Part shown: positions 1 to 8,853 of the stretch, one piece after another
How the letters are laid out: each line of letters starts with the position of its first letter
How positions within the stretch are numbered: position 1 is the first letter of the stretch
Origin: Vibrio tarriae
Lineage (GTDB): Bacteria > Pseudomonadota > Gammaproteobacteria > Enterobacterales > Vibrionaceae
Length of the DNA: 64,000 nt
Assembly (NCBI RefSeq): GCF_002216685.1
Contig: NZ_CP022353.1
Location: 1,612,001-1,676,000 of the forward strand
Direction: 5' to 3'
Position numbers and translations under genes: made by a program
Notes under the pieces: model-generated
The model's input: only the letters and a program-made list of their open reading frames with translations
Database searches by the model: none
Told to the model about the DNA's origin: nothing

Positions 1-456
1 AAGTGTGTAGATGCCAAAAAGTACCAGTACCTTGAGCTAGAAAAGGCGTTGTTAGTCGGATTACTAGCAGATATTGGAATATTCTGTCTGGTCAATGAGT
101 ACCATTTATACCTGCAAAACGGTAATTATCTGGATCCAACGATCGCGCTGAAAATTTTCCAATCTCAGTGTTCGCCAATCAGTCAATTAGTATTGCGTCA
201 ATGGGGATTTGATCATGACTTTTTGGAAGTCGCCTGTAACTCAGAACTGGTGTCTGAGCGAAAAGAAGTCAGCTACCTCGATATTGCGCGTATTGCTCAT
301 CACTTACTGATGTTCAGAAAGAAAGACGATGCGATTGACGATCACAATGTGGAAATCAACTCTGAAGGGGCTGAAGTGCTTTACCAACTCAGCAACTTAA
401 CTGAAATGGAATTTAAAAATAAGCTAAGTGATGTGATCAGTGCCAGTGGCATCTGA
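1..456 (+). CDS. HDOD-domain protein, C-terminal part (cut by window edge)
   Basis: The reading frame is open from base 1 to the stop at 454-456, so only the last 151 residues are present. The segment with LLADIGIFCLVNEY followed by helices containing ISQLVLRQWGF resembles the HDOD fold, a catalytically dead relative of HD phosphohydrolases found in signalling proteins. The N-terminal part, which would hold the first helices of the domain, lies outside the window. The stop is 20 bases before the ATG of lysO, so the two may be co-transcribed. Family assignment is from the residue pattern only; the partner or signal cannot be read from this fragment. Confidence 0.6.
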   Translation, partial: KCVDAKKYQYLELEKALLVGLLADIGIFCLVNEYHLYLQNGNYLDPTIALKIFQSQCSPISQLVLRQWGFDHDFLEVACNSELVSERKEVSYLDIARIAHHLLMFRKKDDAIDDHNVEINSEGAEVLYQLSNLTEMEFKNKLSDVISASGI

Positions 457-476
457 AGTACTACTGTGAGGATGTT

Positions 477-1382
477 ATGCTGTCAGGGATGATATTTGTT
501 TTTGCACCACTCGTGGTGGGTTATCTATTTACTCTTCGTAACCCATCTCATCTCCATCGTTTGAGTCGAGCAACCTCGCATCTCGTTTACGTCATCTTAT
601 TCTTGATGGGTCTCAGTCTCGCGGGCTTAGATAACCTACAAAGTAACTTACAGACCATTGTCAAATACACGGCCGTTTTTTTCGTGGTGTTAGGGACATG
701 CAACCTCTTAGTCTTACCTTTAGTTGATCGCTATCTGCCACTTAGTACCGATATCACTCATAAAAAAGTCCCGCTCTCAAGCATGATGTTGGAGTCTGCG
801 AAGCTTATTTTGGTGGTCGGTGCAGGCCTGGTGGCGGGTGTGTTACTGAATCAAGACTTACATTGGGTCGAATCCGCGAGCGGCTGGATTCTCTTCCTTT
901 TGCTGTTTTTTATTGGTATTCAACTGCGTAACAGTGGTTTATCGCTCAAACAGATCTTGCTAAATAAGCACGGAATGGTTATTGCAACAGTGATCATCCT
1001 AACCAGTTGGCTAGGTGGCGTGATTGCTGCGTGGCTACTTGACATGCCCATTTACCAAGCACTGGCGATGGCCTCCGGTTTTGGCTGGTACTCATTAGCC
1101 GGCATCTTAGTCGGCGATGCTTTTGGCCCGGTACTCGGCGGAGCCTCTTTTATGATTGAGCTACTGCGCGAGCTAGTCGCACTGGTGTTAATTCCCATGC
1201 TGATCCGGCGCAAACCCTGTACCGCGATTGGTTATGCCGGAGCGACAGCCATGGATTTTACTCTGCCCGTCATTCAAACCACTGGCGGTGTAAAATGTGT
1301 TCCGGTGGCGATTGTTAGCGGCTTTATTCTGAGTCTATTGGTGCCGGTTTTGATCCTGTTCTTTGTTTCTCTTGCAAGCTAG
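477..1382 (+). CDS. lysO: LysO-family L-lysine exporter (DUF340)
   Basis: A 301-residue inner-membrane protein with about eight hydrophobic segments. The block around residues 198-222, including GFGWYSLAGILVGD, and the following GGASFMIELLRELVAL are hallmarks of the LysO (YbjE) family, which in E. coli exports L-lysine and toxic analogues such as thialysine. The length matches the family (about 300 aa). The ATG at 477 has a good ribosome site (GTGAGGA, 465-471). It follows the HDOD gene by 20 bases. No lysine riboswitch was seen in front of this gene; one is present 24 kb away before the NhaC-like gene on the other strand. Substrate is inferred from family membership. Confidence 0.85.
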   Translation: MLSGMIFVFAPLVVGYLFTLRNPSHLHRLSRATSHLVYVILFLMGLSLAGLDNLQSNLQTIVKYTAVFFVVLGTCNLLVLPLVDRYLPLSTDITHKKVPLSSMMLESAKLILVVGAGLVAGVLLNQDLHWVESASGWILFLLLFFIGIQLRNSGLSLKQILLNKHGMVIATVIILTSWLGGVIAAWLLDMPIYQALAMASGFGWYSLAGILVGDAFGPVLGGASFMIELLRELVALVLIPMLIRRKPCTAIGYAGATAMDFTLPVIQTTGGVKCVPVAIVSGFILSLLVPVLILFFVSLAS

Positions 1383-1423
1383 ATCGCAGGATTTCCCTCT
1401 GAGCTCGTTTACAATGTTTCGCC

Positions 1424-1509
1424 TTGAGATTTACAATTTAGTAAACAATATTTTAACCTAACGCCCCTAAATGATTGGGTAGAACAAGTCTCTTCGAGTT
1501 AGGGGTTAA
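1424..1509 (+). promoter_or_regulatory. candidate promoter and leader hairpin before the periplasmic-protein gene
   Basis: TTGAGA at 1424-1429 and AATATT at 1447-1452 are 17 bases apart and could form a promoter. The octamer TTTACAAT occurs at 1408-1415 and again at 1430-1437 inside the spacer, so an operator could overlap it. Further down, CCCCTAA (1464-1470) and TTAGGGG (1499-1505) form an inverted repeat that would fold in the 5' leader. Weak evidence; no factor is recognised. Confidence 0.3.
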
Positions 1510-1570
1510 GGTTTATCTCAATGAAGTCCCATCAAGAACGACTAAAAATAACAATTCAAAAGGAAAGATT

Positions 1571-2080
1571 ATGAAACGCCTGAGCACTGTTTTACTGATG
1601 TCGGTCGTCTCCGCTTCAGCCTATGCGGATAACACCTGCTTCAGCCAAAAATACGATGCCTACATCGATGCTTCATTGAACTGGTATGCCGATCTCACCA
1701 AACTGACCAGTGAACGTAACCCAGATTTAGCCGAAGTGAGCCAATGGTTTTTAGAAGGAAGACAGCACCACTTTGCCTTGAATCGCGCGGCTGTTCATTA
1801 CTACTTACAACATGACCCAAGTAAAGTCGCAACCACCCAACATGTTGAATCATGGTTAAAACTAGAACAGCCAGAAATCAAACAATTGGCGACACGCAGC
1901 GATGAGCTTGGCAAGTTAGCCAGCGTCACCTTTGCCGACCGACAAGCCACACCTCACCCGAAAAATTATGAACTGCGCTCCGCGTTGGCAGACCTGCTCA
2001 GTCACCCTAAGCAGATCGAATCGGCGCTGAATCGCTATAATCAGGCGATTGAAAAAGTCGAAGCAATGAAGTGCCAATAA
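1571..2080 (+). CDS. hypothetical secreted/periplasmic protein
   Basis: A 169-residue protein that I do not recognise. It starts at the ATG at 1571, which has AAAGGAAAG just upstream; the frame is open 96 bases further up but that part lacks protein-like composition. Residues 1-19 look like a signal peptide (MKRLSTVLL...SASAYA, cut after AYA), so the product is probably periplasmic. The mature part is helical and charged with only two cysteines (one near the N-terminus, one at the extreme C-terminus, CQ), which could form a disulfide. It stands alone, followed by a short hairpin at 2117-2134 and then panP. No function is proposed. Confidence 0.7.
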   Translation: MKRLSTVLLMSVVSASAYADNTCFSQKYDAYIDASLNWYADLTKLTSERNPDLAEVSQWFLEGRQHHFALNRAAVHYYLQHDPSKVATTQHVESWLKLEQPEIKQLATRSDELGKLASVTFADRQATPHPKNYELRSALADLLSHPKQIESALNRYNQAIEKVEAMKCQ

Positions 2081-2114
2081 TCACACACCAATGCAATCAA
2101 GGCTTTCCGAATTA

Positions 2115-2139
2115 AGACGGGACATTGTTCCCGTTTTGA
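2115..2139 (+). terminator. probable Rho-independent terminator
   Basis: ACGGGA (2117-2122), loop CATTGT, TCCCGT (2129-2134), followed by TTTGAATT. The stem is short but GC-rich and lies about 35 bases after the stop of the periplasmic-protein gene. Confidence 0.5.
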
Positions 2140-2189
2140 ATTAGATTGTCCCGCTTGAAGCCCATCAATCAGAATAATAACGACGCTGT

Positions 2190-3836
2190 ATGGTATCAGA
2201 ACACAAATCCGCGCAAGTCAACTTCGATTCTCTGCTCAAGATCTTCACCGTACCGGAAGGTCCAGACTCAACATTAACCAAAATCGATGAAGAGCTTTCT
2301 CGCAATTTAAACCACTTCTTGCGCAAACACATTGTGGCAGAAGAAAAGCCGCTCAAAGAGATTGAGAAAGATTTTTCCAACGCGCACATCCCCGAACAGC
2401 CTCAATTCGTTTCCGATCATACCCAACATTTACTGGATACTCTGGTGTCACACTCGGTGCACACGGCATCGCCCAGTTTTATTGGCCACATGACATCGGC
2501 ACTGCCCTACTTCCTGATGCCGCTGTCAAAAATCATGATCGCTCTCAACCAGAATCTGGTCAAAATTGAAACCTCGAAGGCATTCACGCCGCTAGAGCGT
2601 CAGGTGCTAGGCATGATCCATCGCTTGATTTATGGCGAGACGGATCACTTCTATCAACAGTGGATGCACAGTGCTGAGCACTCACTCGGCGCTTTCTGCT
2701 CAGGCGGGACCATCGCCAACATTACGGCACTTTGGGTTGCTCGCAATAATGCGCTTAAAGCAGAAGGCGATTTCCCCGGCGTTGAAAAAGCGGGGCTCTT
2801 CAAAGCCATGCGCCACTACGGTCATGAAGGTTTAGCCATTTTGGTTTCCGAACGAGGCCACTACTCGTTGAAAAAAGCGGCCGATGTGCTGGGTATAGGC
2901 CAAGAAGGCTTGGTCGCGGTCAAAACCGATGCGCATAACCGTATCTGCCCACACGATCTAGAGCAGAAAATCACCGAGTTAAAAGCCAATAAGATCAAAG
3001 TGTTTGCCGTTGTCGGAGTCGCCGGCACCACAGAAACCGGCAATATTGACCCACTGCGCACCATTGCTCAGATTTGTCAGCGTGAACAGATCCACTTCCA
3101 TATCGATGCGGCTTGGGGCGGCGCGACGTTAATGTCAAACCGGTATCGTGGGTTGCTTGATGGTGTCGAGTTGGCCGATTCAGTGACCATTGATGCTCAT
3201 AAGCAGCTCTACATCCCTATGGGTGCGGGTATGGTCTTGTTTAAAGACCCGAATGCGATGCGCTCAATAGAGCATCATGCCCAGTACATTTTGCGTCAAG
3301 GCTCTAAAGATTTGGGTAGCCATACCCTAGAAGGATCACGCTCAGGCATGGCGATGTTGGTTTACGCCAGCATGCACATCATTAGCCGCCCAGGCTATCA
3401 GTTACTTATCGACCAAAGTATTGAAAAAGCGCGTTATTTTGCCGACCTGATTGACGCACAAGCTGACTTTGAGTTGGTTTCGCAACCAGAACTCTGCTTG
3501 TTGACTTATCGATATTTACCCGCGCATGTCCGCATGGCGCTAGAAAAATCGCAAGGGGTACAACGTGCCCAGTTGAATGAGCTACTGAACGAACTCACTA
3601 AGTTTATTCAGAAGAAACAGAGGGAAACGGGTAAATCCTTTGTATCACGTACCCAGCTCAATCCACACCAATGGGATAAATTGGCAACCATAGTCTTCCG
3701 AGTGGTATTGGCCAACCCGCTGACAACCAAAGAAATTTTGCATAACGTGCTGGATGAACAACGAGAAATCGCGCAACAAGCGCCAAAGTTGATGCGTCAA
3801 ATCGAACATCTGACCCAATGCATTCTGAACCAATAA
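2190..3836 (+). CDS. panP: PLP-dependent aspartate 1-decarboxylase PanP
   Basis: A 548-residue group II PLP-dependent decarboxylase. HIDAAWGGA (about residues 303-311) is the substrate/cofactor Asp region and the DAHK motif gives the Schiff-base lysine at about K338. Such proteins in Vibrio are often labelled glutamate decarboxylase. The roughly 550-aa Vibrio type has been described as PanP, which decarboxylates aspartate to beta-alanine for pantothenate/CoA synthesis in species lacking the pyruvoyl enzyme PanD. Specificity is therefore known for the family and inferred here. The ATG at 2190 has no strong Shine-Dalgarno sequence. A very long hairpin (3846-3892) begins ten bases after the stop. 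Confidence 0.8.
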   Translation: MVSEHKSAQVNFDSLLKIFTVPEGPDSTLTKIDEELSRNLNHFLRKHIVAEEKPLKEIEKDFSNAHIPEQPQFVSDHTQHLLDTLVSHSVHTASPSFIGHMTSALPYFLMPLSKIMIALNQNLVKIETSKAFTPLERQVLGMIHRLIYGETDHFYQQWMHSAEHSLGAFCSGGTIANITALWVARNNALKAEGDFPGVEKAGLFKAMRHYGHEGLAILVSERGHYSLKKAADVLGIGQEGLVAVKTDAHNRICPHDLEQKITELKANKIKVFAVVGVAGTTETGNIDPLRTIAQICQREQIHFHIDAAWGGATLMSNRYRGLLDGVELADSVTIDAHKQLYIPMGAGMVLFKDPNAMRSIEHHAQYILRQGSKDLGSHTLEGSRSGMAMLVYASMHIISRPGYQLLIDQSIEKARYFADLIDAQADFELVSQPELCLLTYRYLPAHVRMALEKSQGVQRAQLNELLNELTKFIQKKQRETGKSFVSRTQLNPHQWDKLATIVFRVVLANPLTTKEILHNVLDEQREIAQQAPKLMRQIEHLTQCILNQ

Positions 3837-3845
3837 TCCTTCGCT

Positions 3846-3892
3846 AAGAGTTACAGCAAACAGAAATAAAATTTCAGTTTGCTGTAACTCTT
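3846..3892. repeat. long perfect inverted repeat after panP
   Basis: Sixteen-base perfect arms at 3846-3861 and 3877-3892 (AAGAGTTACAGCAAAC and its complement). After one mismatch the loop continues with five more pairs (GAAAT/ATTTC). It sits 10 bases past the panP stop but no T-run follows, so it is more like an mRNA 3'-end stabiliser or bidirectional barrier than a classic terminator. Confidence 0.75.
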
Positions 3893-4143
3893 GCGTCAAT
3901 CATGGGCTAGAAGCACCAGATATGGGCAACACCACACCTCAAAAGTGTAGTTTTTATAAAATTTAATTGAGGCTTGTCATATTCTCACGGTCTTTCTGAG
4001 AGTTTCGTTTCTGGATCCATCACGCTTAGGTTTATACTCGGCTTATTGGCGTTGGTGGGTTTAGCATTTGGAAGCCATTGATTTCTCCCCTATTGTTTCC
4101 AAAGCCCAGACCAACGAGTTGTTCTCTAGCCTGCGTGAACACT
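3893..4143. promoter_or_regulatory. hexR upstream region
   Basis: About 250 non-coding bases before hexR. TGTAGTTTTTAT at 3946-3957 resembles one half of the HexR operator (consensus TGTARTWWWAYTACA, from memory), the other half being poor. It could be an autoregulatory site, but the match is weak. Nothing else is recognised. Confidence 0.25.
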
Positions 4144-4998
4144 ATGAATACATTAGAAAAAATTCAAAAAAACCTGGAAAATTTTAGCAAGTCTGAGCGT
4201 AAGGTTGCCGAAGTGATTATGGCATCACCACAAACCGCTATTCATTCCAGCATTGCTACGCTGGCGAAAATGGCGGACGTGAGTGAACCTACGGTGAACC
4301 GTTTCTGTCGCCGCCTTGATACCAAAGGTTTTCCGGACTTTAAACTGCATTTAGCTCAAAGCCTTGCAAACGGCACGCCTTACGTTAACCGTAACGTAGA
4401 AGAGGATGATGGCCCAGATGCTTACACCCACAAGATTTTCGAATCGACCATGGCGTGTCTGGATGTGGCGAAAAACAGTTTGGATCCCGTGCAAATCAAC
4501 CGTGCTGTTGACCTGCTCACTCAAGCAAAACGTATTTCGTTTTTTGGCTTAGGCGCGTCCTCTGCGGTCGCTCGCGATGCACAGAATAAATTTATCCGCT
4601 TCAATATCCCGATCAGCTGCTTTGAAGATATTGTGATGCAGCGAATGAGCTGTATCAACTGCACCGATAATGATGTGATTGTGCTGATTTCTCATACTGG
4701 CCGCACCAAAAGTCAGGTTGAAATCGCTAATCTTGCTCGTGAAAACGGAGCAACGGTGATCGCGATTACCGCTAAAGATTCACCACTGGACAAAGCCAGT
4801 TCATTATCGATCTGTTTAGATGTGCCTGAAGACACAGACGTGTATATGCCAATGGCAAGTCGCGTAGTGCAAATGACAGTGATCGATGTATTGGCAACCG
4901 GCTTTACTTTGCGCCGAGGTTCAGGCTTTAGAGAAAATCTTAAGCGCGTGAAAGAAGTGCTGAAAGATTCTCGCTACGACAAACTACCGCCTTACTAG
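4144..4998 (+). CDS. hexR: HexR, RpiR-family transcriptional regulator of central carbon metabolism
   Basis: A 284-residue protein with an N-terminal RpiR helix-turn-helix (residues about 1-77, including SEPTVNRFCRRL) and a C-terminal SIS sugar-phosphate-binding domain (about 120-260, including FFGLGASSAVA and LISHTGRTKSQVEIA). In gammaproteobacteria HexR senses KDPG and controls Entner-Doudoroff, glycolytic and gluconeogenic genes. I start at the ATG at 4144 (MNTLEKIQ), the usual HexR N-terminus; the frame runs 66 bases further up without protein character. A strong terminator (5019-5045) follows. It acts as a cytoplasmic DNA-binding dimer; target genes are not evident inside this window. 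Confidence 0.9.
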   Translation: MNTLEKIQKNLENFSKSERKVAEVIMASPQTAIHSSIATLAKMADVSEPTVNRFCRRLDTKGFPDFKLHLAQSLANGTPYVNRNVEEDDGPDAYTHKIFESTMACLDVAKNSLDPVQINRAVDLLTQAKRISFFGLGASSAVARDAQNKFIRFNIPISCFEDIVMQRMSCINCTDNDVIVLISHTGRTKSQVEIANLARENGATVIAITAKDSPLDKASSLSICLDVPEDTDVYMPMASRVVQMTVIDVLATGFTLRRGSGFRENLKRVKEVLKDSRYDKLPPY

Positions 4999-5018
4999 GC
5001 CACACACAAAGACAGAAT

Positions 5019-5047
5019 AACGGAGCCCAGTGGCTCCGTTTTCATTT
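5019..5047 (+). terminator. Rho-independent terminator after hexR
   Basis: Perfect nine-pair stem AACGGAGCC/GGCTCCGTT (5019-5027, 5032-5040) with loop CAGT, followed by TTCATTTT. Confidence 0.85.
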
Positions 5048-5088
5048 TGAGTCAGAATAGCGATGGCTTCCAATAAGGAGGAATAGGC

Positions 5089-6336
5089 TCAATGTTGCCC
5101 GCTCAACCGGCTCCCTTCCTCTTTTAGCAAATGGCGAATCTCCACCTCACCTTGTGATGCTCGGGGCTCTATCGCCGCAAGTGGTTGACAAGAGCAGACT
5201 TGATGCAGAATGTGAGTCAAGCGCTCCATGGTCAAAGGGATCGGGTTACCTTTAATCGCCGTCGATTTCAGTGCATCTGCAGCAACGCGTTCAAAAGAGG
5301 TCGCGCAGACACCAAAATCGGTCAAATTAGGAATCGATAATTTTTCTAGCATCATATTGACCCATAAGATGCCATCTTCCACACAGGCATTTTTACGGCC
5401 AGTCAGAATGCGCGAAACGATCTTGTAGCGCTGTAGAATATCACTGCGCCCAGCCTCTTTAGCCACATCAATATTTTCTCGCATCACAATCGGCGCAAGT
5501 CGCGCGGTAATCACACTGTGTGGCGCATCCAATTTGCCGCCCAGAGCAGAAGCCAATCCATGGGCGGCCCCTAATTTGGCATTGGTTGTCGCCATCCCAC
5601 CCAGCATGGCAGCGAAGGATAGATCACTCCGTGCTTTTTTATCATCGCGCAAGCAGCCCGCGATCATCGCTCGGCTTAAACGCCGTAACCCTTCCTCACA
5701 AATCATATCGGTTAGAGGATTGGGCTCTCCACACACGTAAGCTTCCATAAGATGAGTAAACGCATCCATGGCTCCTCGACCGGACGTCACAGGATCCGTA
5801 CCGTAAGTCAAAGTGGGGTCAATGATTGCAACGTCTGCTAACATCTCAGGACTGCGCAAGCTAATTTTGACTCTGTCTTGCGCCGATTTCAGCACCGCAT
5901 TACGCGTCACTTCAGATCCCGAGCTGGCAGTAGTCGGAATCGCGATAAATGGCAGTGGTTTGGCTTTGAGTGGCACACTGCGCCCAACCACCTCAACATA
6001 GTCATACACATTACCTTGATTGGGGATAATCGCCGCGACCGCTTTTCCCATATCCAGCACACTACCGCCGCCTATCGCAATCACCATATCAGGTTTAAAG
6101 CGACGACCGAGCATCGCGGCTTCTTCAACCATTGTGATATTGGGCTCGCCAGAAACTGCAACATGTTGGTAACGCATGTTCTGCTGTTGTAGATAGGCCG
6201 TTAGAGGAGCATAGCGCTCAGCGTTTTTCCCCGAGACCAGTAGCACGCTGTATCCGTACTGGCTGATTATCGAAAGGGAGCTCTCTAGCGACCCCTCACC
6301 AAAGATAATCCGTGTCGCGGTCATAAACTGGAACAT
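5089..6336 (-). CDS. iron-containing alcohol dehydrogenase family protein
   Basis: A 415-residue NAD(P)-dependent dehydrogenase of the iron-activated (group III) family. GGGSVLDMGKA (about residue 90-100) is the dinucleotide-binding loop, TTASSGSEVT is the family's phosphate/substrate loop, and the metal-binding histidines lie around HLMEAY and AAHGLASALGG. I start at the ATG at 6336 because GGAGG sits five bases before it; the in-frame ATG eight codons upstream lacks a ribosome site. The substrate is unknown: relatives oxidise short-chain alcohols, 1,3-propanediol or lactaldehyde. It is a single gene divergent from grxA. It has extra C-terminal residues (EGSRLSGQH) that look unstructured. 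Confidence 0.8.
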   Translation of the reverse strand: MFQFMTATRIIFGEGSLESSLSIISQYGYSVLLVSGKNAERYAPLTAYLQQQNMRYQHVAVSGEPNITMVEEAAMLGRRFKPDMVIAIGGGSVLDMGKAVAAIIPNQGNVYDYVEVVGRSVPLKAKPLPFIAIPTTASSGSEVTRNAVLKSAQDRVKISLRSPEMLADVAIIDPTLTYGTDPVTSGRGAMDAFTHLMEAYVCGEPNPLTDMICEEGLRRLSRAMIAGCLRDDKKARSDLSFAAMLGGMATTNAKLGAAHGLASALGGKLDAPHSVITARLAPIVMRENIDVAKEAGRSDILQRYKIVSRILTGRKNACVEDGILWVNMMLEKLSIPNLTDFGVCATSFERVAADALKSTAIKGNPIPLTMERLTHILHQVCSCQPLAAIEPRASQGEVEIRHLLKEEGSRLSGQH

Positions 6337-6643
6337 GCTCCCTCCAAGGCCTTTACACATCCGATAGTGCTAAGCTTGCGCCCAAATGGGAGAAATTTGT
6401 TTGACCCAGTGCAACTTGCCGAAATTAACCACAAAAAATCTGCTAGTTCTTGCACAGCCTCACATAGAAATTGAGTATTTTCAATCTCTTCCATGATAAC
6501 TGCGAGCCAAGAAGAGTGGTGAGAAAAAGCGAGGCATAGAGTAAAACCATTGTTTTTATCTATTAAATCAAGAGGGAAAATCACGCTTTATTTCCCCCTT
6601 TGAATCGGGCATAGTACCCGCAAACAAAATGAAGGAGAAAGAT
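6337..6643. other. divergent intergenic region, ADH / grxA
   Basis: About 300 bases separating two divergent genes and presumably holding both promoters. A small hairpin, CGGG-CATAGTA-CCCG, lies about 30 bases before the grxA start (6607-6621). No operator was recognised; minus-strand frames crossing this stretch lack protein character. Confidence 0.4.
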
Positions 6644-6907
6644 ATGTTTGTGGTCATTTTTGGTCGTCCTGGCTGTCCTTACTGTGTTCGTGCCAAAGAG
6701 CATGCTGAAACATTGAAAGCAAAGCGTGATGATTTTAACTACCGCTATGTTGATATCCACGCCGAAGGCATCACTAAAGCCGATCTAGAAAAAACCATCG
6801 GTAAGCCAGTCGAAACCGTTCCACAGATTTTCATCGATGAACAACACATCGGCGGCTGCACAGACTTCGAAGCGTACGCAAAAGAAAATCTAGGTCTATT
6901 TGACTAA
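6644..6907 (+). CDS. grxA: glutaredoxin 1 (GrxA)
   Basis: An 87-residue glutaredoxin with the dithiol active site CPYC at residues 11-14, the TVPQIF cis-proline motif near residue 58 and the GG(C)TD glutathione-binding motif near residue 71. It reduces disulfides and glutathionylated proteins, including ribonucleotide reductase, with glutathione as electron donor in the cytoplasm. The start at 6644 (MFVVIFGRPG) has AAGGAG seven bases upstream; an in-frame ATG five codons earlier overlaps the ribosome site and is unlikely. The length equals E. coli GrxA (85 aa). A terminator follows at once. Expected to respond to oxidative stress through OxyR, but no OxyR site was identified. Confidence 0.93.
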   Translation: MFVVIFGRPGCPYCVRAKEHAETLKAKRDDFNYRYVDIHAEGITKADLEKTIGKPVETVPQIFIDEQHIGGCTDFEAYAKENLGLFD

Positions 6908-6922
6908 TAAAATGATAAGTCG

Positions 6923-6955
6923 AAAAAGCCTGTGAATATCGCAGGCTTTTTTGTT
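6923..6955 (+). terminator. Rho-independent terminator after grxA
   Basis: AAAAAGCCTG (6923-6932) and CAGGCTTTTT (6942-6951) form a ten-pair stem followed by a T-run. Confidence 0.9.
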
Positions 6956-7108
6956 AGTGCGAGATTCTGCTAATTCAGGATTTTTTAGCTATTTCGCTCC
7001 AAAGAATGCACATTTGCACAAAAATTCACTTATCTTTTTGCAATATTCAGATACAATTCCCAAAATTTTATTATTTCCCCTCTTGTCACGCGTGAATTGA
7101 GTTAAATC

Positions 7109-8785
7109 GTGAACATCGACGTCGTTTTATTGCTAGAGCAAAATCCAATTTTGCTGATATTTGTTGTCCTCGCCATTGGTCTTTCTTTCGGGAAAATTCG
7201 CTTTGGCAGCTTCCAGTTGGGTAATTCGATAGGAGTACTCATCACCTCTCTAATCATGGGGCATCTTGGCTTTTCCTTTACACCAGAAGCACTCACCATC
7301 GGCTTTATGCTCTTTATCTACTGTGTCGGTATTGAAGCTGGCCCTAACTTCTTTGGTATTTTCTTCCGCGATGGTAAGCACTACTTAATTCTAAGCTTGG
7401 TGGTGTTGACCACAGCAACTTGGATTGCCTACTTTGGTGGTTACTATCTTAATCTGGATTACGGTTTAGCCGCTGGGATGATGGCGGGCGCATTAACCTC
7501 AACGCCCGTACTGGTAGGTGCTCAGGATGCGCTCAATTCTGGACTTGCCGCGGTACCAAGACATATGGATTTGTCACTGATTCTAGATAATGTCTCGGTC
7601 GGTTATGCGATGGCCTACTTGATCGGCCTTATCAGCATGATCATGTTTGCTAAATTACTCCCTAAGTTGCAAAAGCAAAACCTGTCCGATTCGGCTCAAC
7701 AGATCGCGCAAGAACGAGGGTTAGGCAGTCAGCGTAAAGTCTACCTGCCGATCATCCGCGCCTATCGAGTCGGACCTGAACTGATTAACTGGATCGACGG
7801 CCGTAATCTGCGCGAGCTGGGTATCTATCGTCAAACAGGCTGTTATATTGAGCGGATCCGCCGACATGGTATTTTGGCTCATCCTGATGGTGATGCCATT
7901 TTGCAAGAAGGGGATGAAATTGCTCTCGTAGGTTTCCCAGATAGTCACGCTCGTCTTGACCCGAGCTTTCGCAACGGCAAAGAAGTGTTTGACCGTAACT
8001 TACTCGACCTACGAATTTCAGAAGAAGAGATCGTAGTAAAAAGTGACAGCATTGCGGGAAAACGTCTCTCCGATCTTAATCTTTCGGAATACGGCTGCTT
8101 CCTTAACCGAGTCGTTCGTGCGCAAATCGAAATGCCGATGGATCTGGATATCGTGCTCGCCAAAGGCGATGTCCTGCAAGTCAGCGGCGAGAAAAGCAAA
8201 GTAAAGGGGCTGGCAGATAAAATCGGTTTTATCTCAGTACACAGCCAAATGGCTGATCTGCTTGCCTTCTGTAGCTTTTTTATTCTTGGCATTCTGTTTG
8301 GTTTGGTCACCATGACCTTTGGCCAAGTCTCATTTAGCTTAGGTAATGCGGTGGGGCTACTGCTCTCTGGTATCACTTTGGGCTTTTTGCGAGCCAACCA
8401 CCCGACTTTCGGTTATGTTCCGCAAGGCGCACTCAATATGGTCAAAGACCTTGGTCTGGCCATCTTCATGGTTGGGATCGGTCTTAATGCAGGTAGCAAA
8501 ATGTTCCAGCACCTCTCCGAAGTAGGTGTGCAAGTGATCGGCTTAGCCTTTTTAGTGAGCGTCATACCTGTCGTGTTCGCTTACTTGGTTGGCGCCTACA
8601 TTCTAAAGATGAACCGCGCTCTATTGTTTGGTGCGATTATTGGCGCGCGAACCTGTGCTCCGGCGATGGATGTGGTTAATGAATACGCTAAGTCTACCAT
8701 TCCAGCACTGGGCTACGCGGGTACCTATGCAATCGCCAATATTCTGATGACCTTAACGGGCACCATCTTTATCTTGCTCAGTTAA
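7109..8785 (+). CDS. AspT/YidE/YbjL-family membrane transport protein
   Basis: A 558-residue inner-membrane protein with two sets of hydrophobic segments (about residues 10-180 and 385-558) around a central soluble part holding two TrkA_C (RCK_C) domains (about 205-290 and 295-375). Both halves carry the family repeat ([13 protein letters not shown] and [10 protein letters not shown]). This is the aspartate:alanine exchanger superfamily; E. coli YbjL (561 aa) is the nearest named relative. The gene begins with GTG at 7109 ([12 protein letters not shown]) with only a weak ribosome site. The substrate is unknown; organic-acid or amino-acid exchange is a guess from AspT. It converges on clpA through a shared hairpin terminator. 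Confidence 0.85.
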   Translation: MNIDVVLLLEQNPILLIFVVLAIGLSFGKIRFGSFQLGNSIGVLITSLIMGHLGFSFTPEALTIGFMLFIYCVGIEAGPNFFGIFFRDGKHYLILSLVVLTTATWIAYFGGYYLNLDYGLAAGMMAGALTSTPVLVGAQDALNSGLAAVPRHMDLSLILDNVSVGYAMAYLIGLISMIMFAKLLPKLQKQNLSDSAQQIAQERGLGSQRKVYLPIIRAYRVGPELINWIDGRNLRELGIYRQTGCYIERIRRHGILAHPDGDAILQEGDEIALVGFPDSHARLDPSFRNGKEVFDRNLLDLRISEEEIVVKSDSIAGKRLSDLNLSEYGCFLNRVVRAQIEMPMDLDIVLAKGDVLQVSGEKSKVKGLADKIGFISVHSQMADLLAFCSFFILGILFGLVTMTFGQVSFSLGNAVGLLLSGITLGFLRANHPTFGYVPQGALNMVKDLGLAIFMVGIGLNAGSKMFQHLSEVGVQVIGLAFLVSVIPVVFAYLVGAYILKMNRALLFGAIIGARTCAPAMDVVNEYAKSTIPALGYAGTYAIANILMTLTGTIFILLS

Positions 8786-8813
8786 ATTTGAGTTATCCAA
8801 TACTGTGGATCAA

Positions 8814-8840
8814 AAAAGGCACCTTGCGGTGCCTTTTGCG
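8814..8840. terminator. bidirectional terminator, YbjL-like gene / clpA
   Basis: Ten-pair stem AAAAGGCACC/GGTGCCTTTT (8814-8823, 8828-8837) with loop TTGC, placed between convergent genes; A- and T-runs on both sides allow it to work in both directions. Confidence 0.85.
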
Positions 8841-8853
8841 TATTGTGAGACGT

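Noticed and set aside
3946..3961. HexR-type operator upstream of hexR
   Set aside because: Only one half fits the remembered consensus; listed as a weak regulatory region but not as a finding.
6321..6584. 87-codon minus-strand frame between the alcohol dehydrogenase and grxA
   Set aside because: It overlaps the start of the dehydrogenase in another frame, has no protein-like pattern and no ribosome site.
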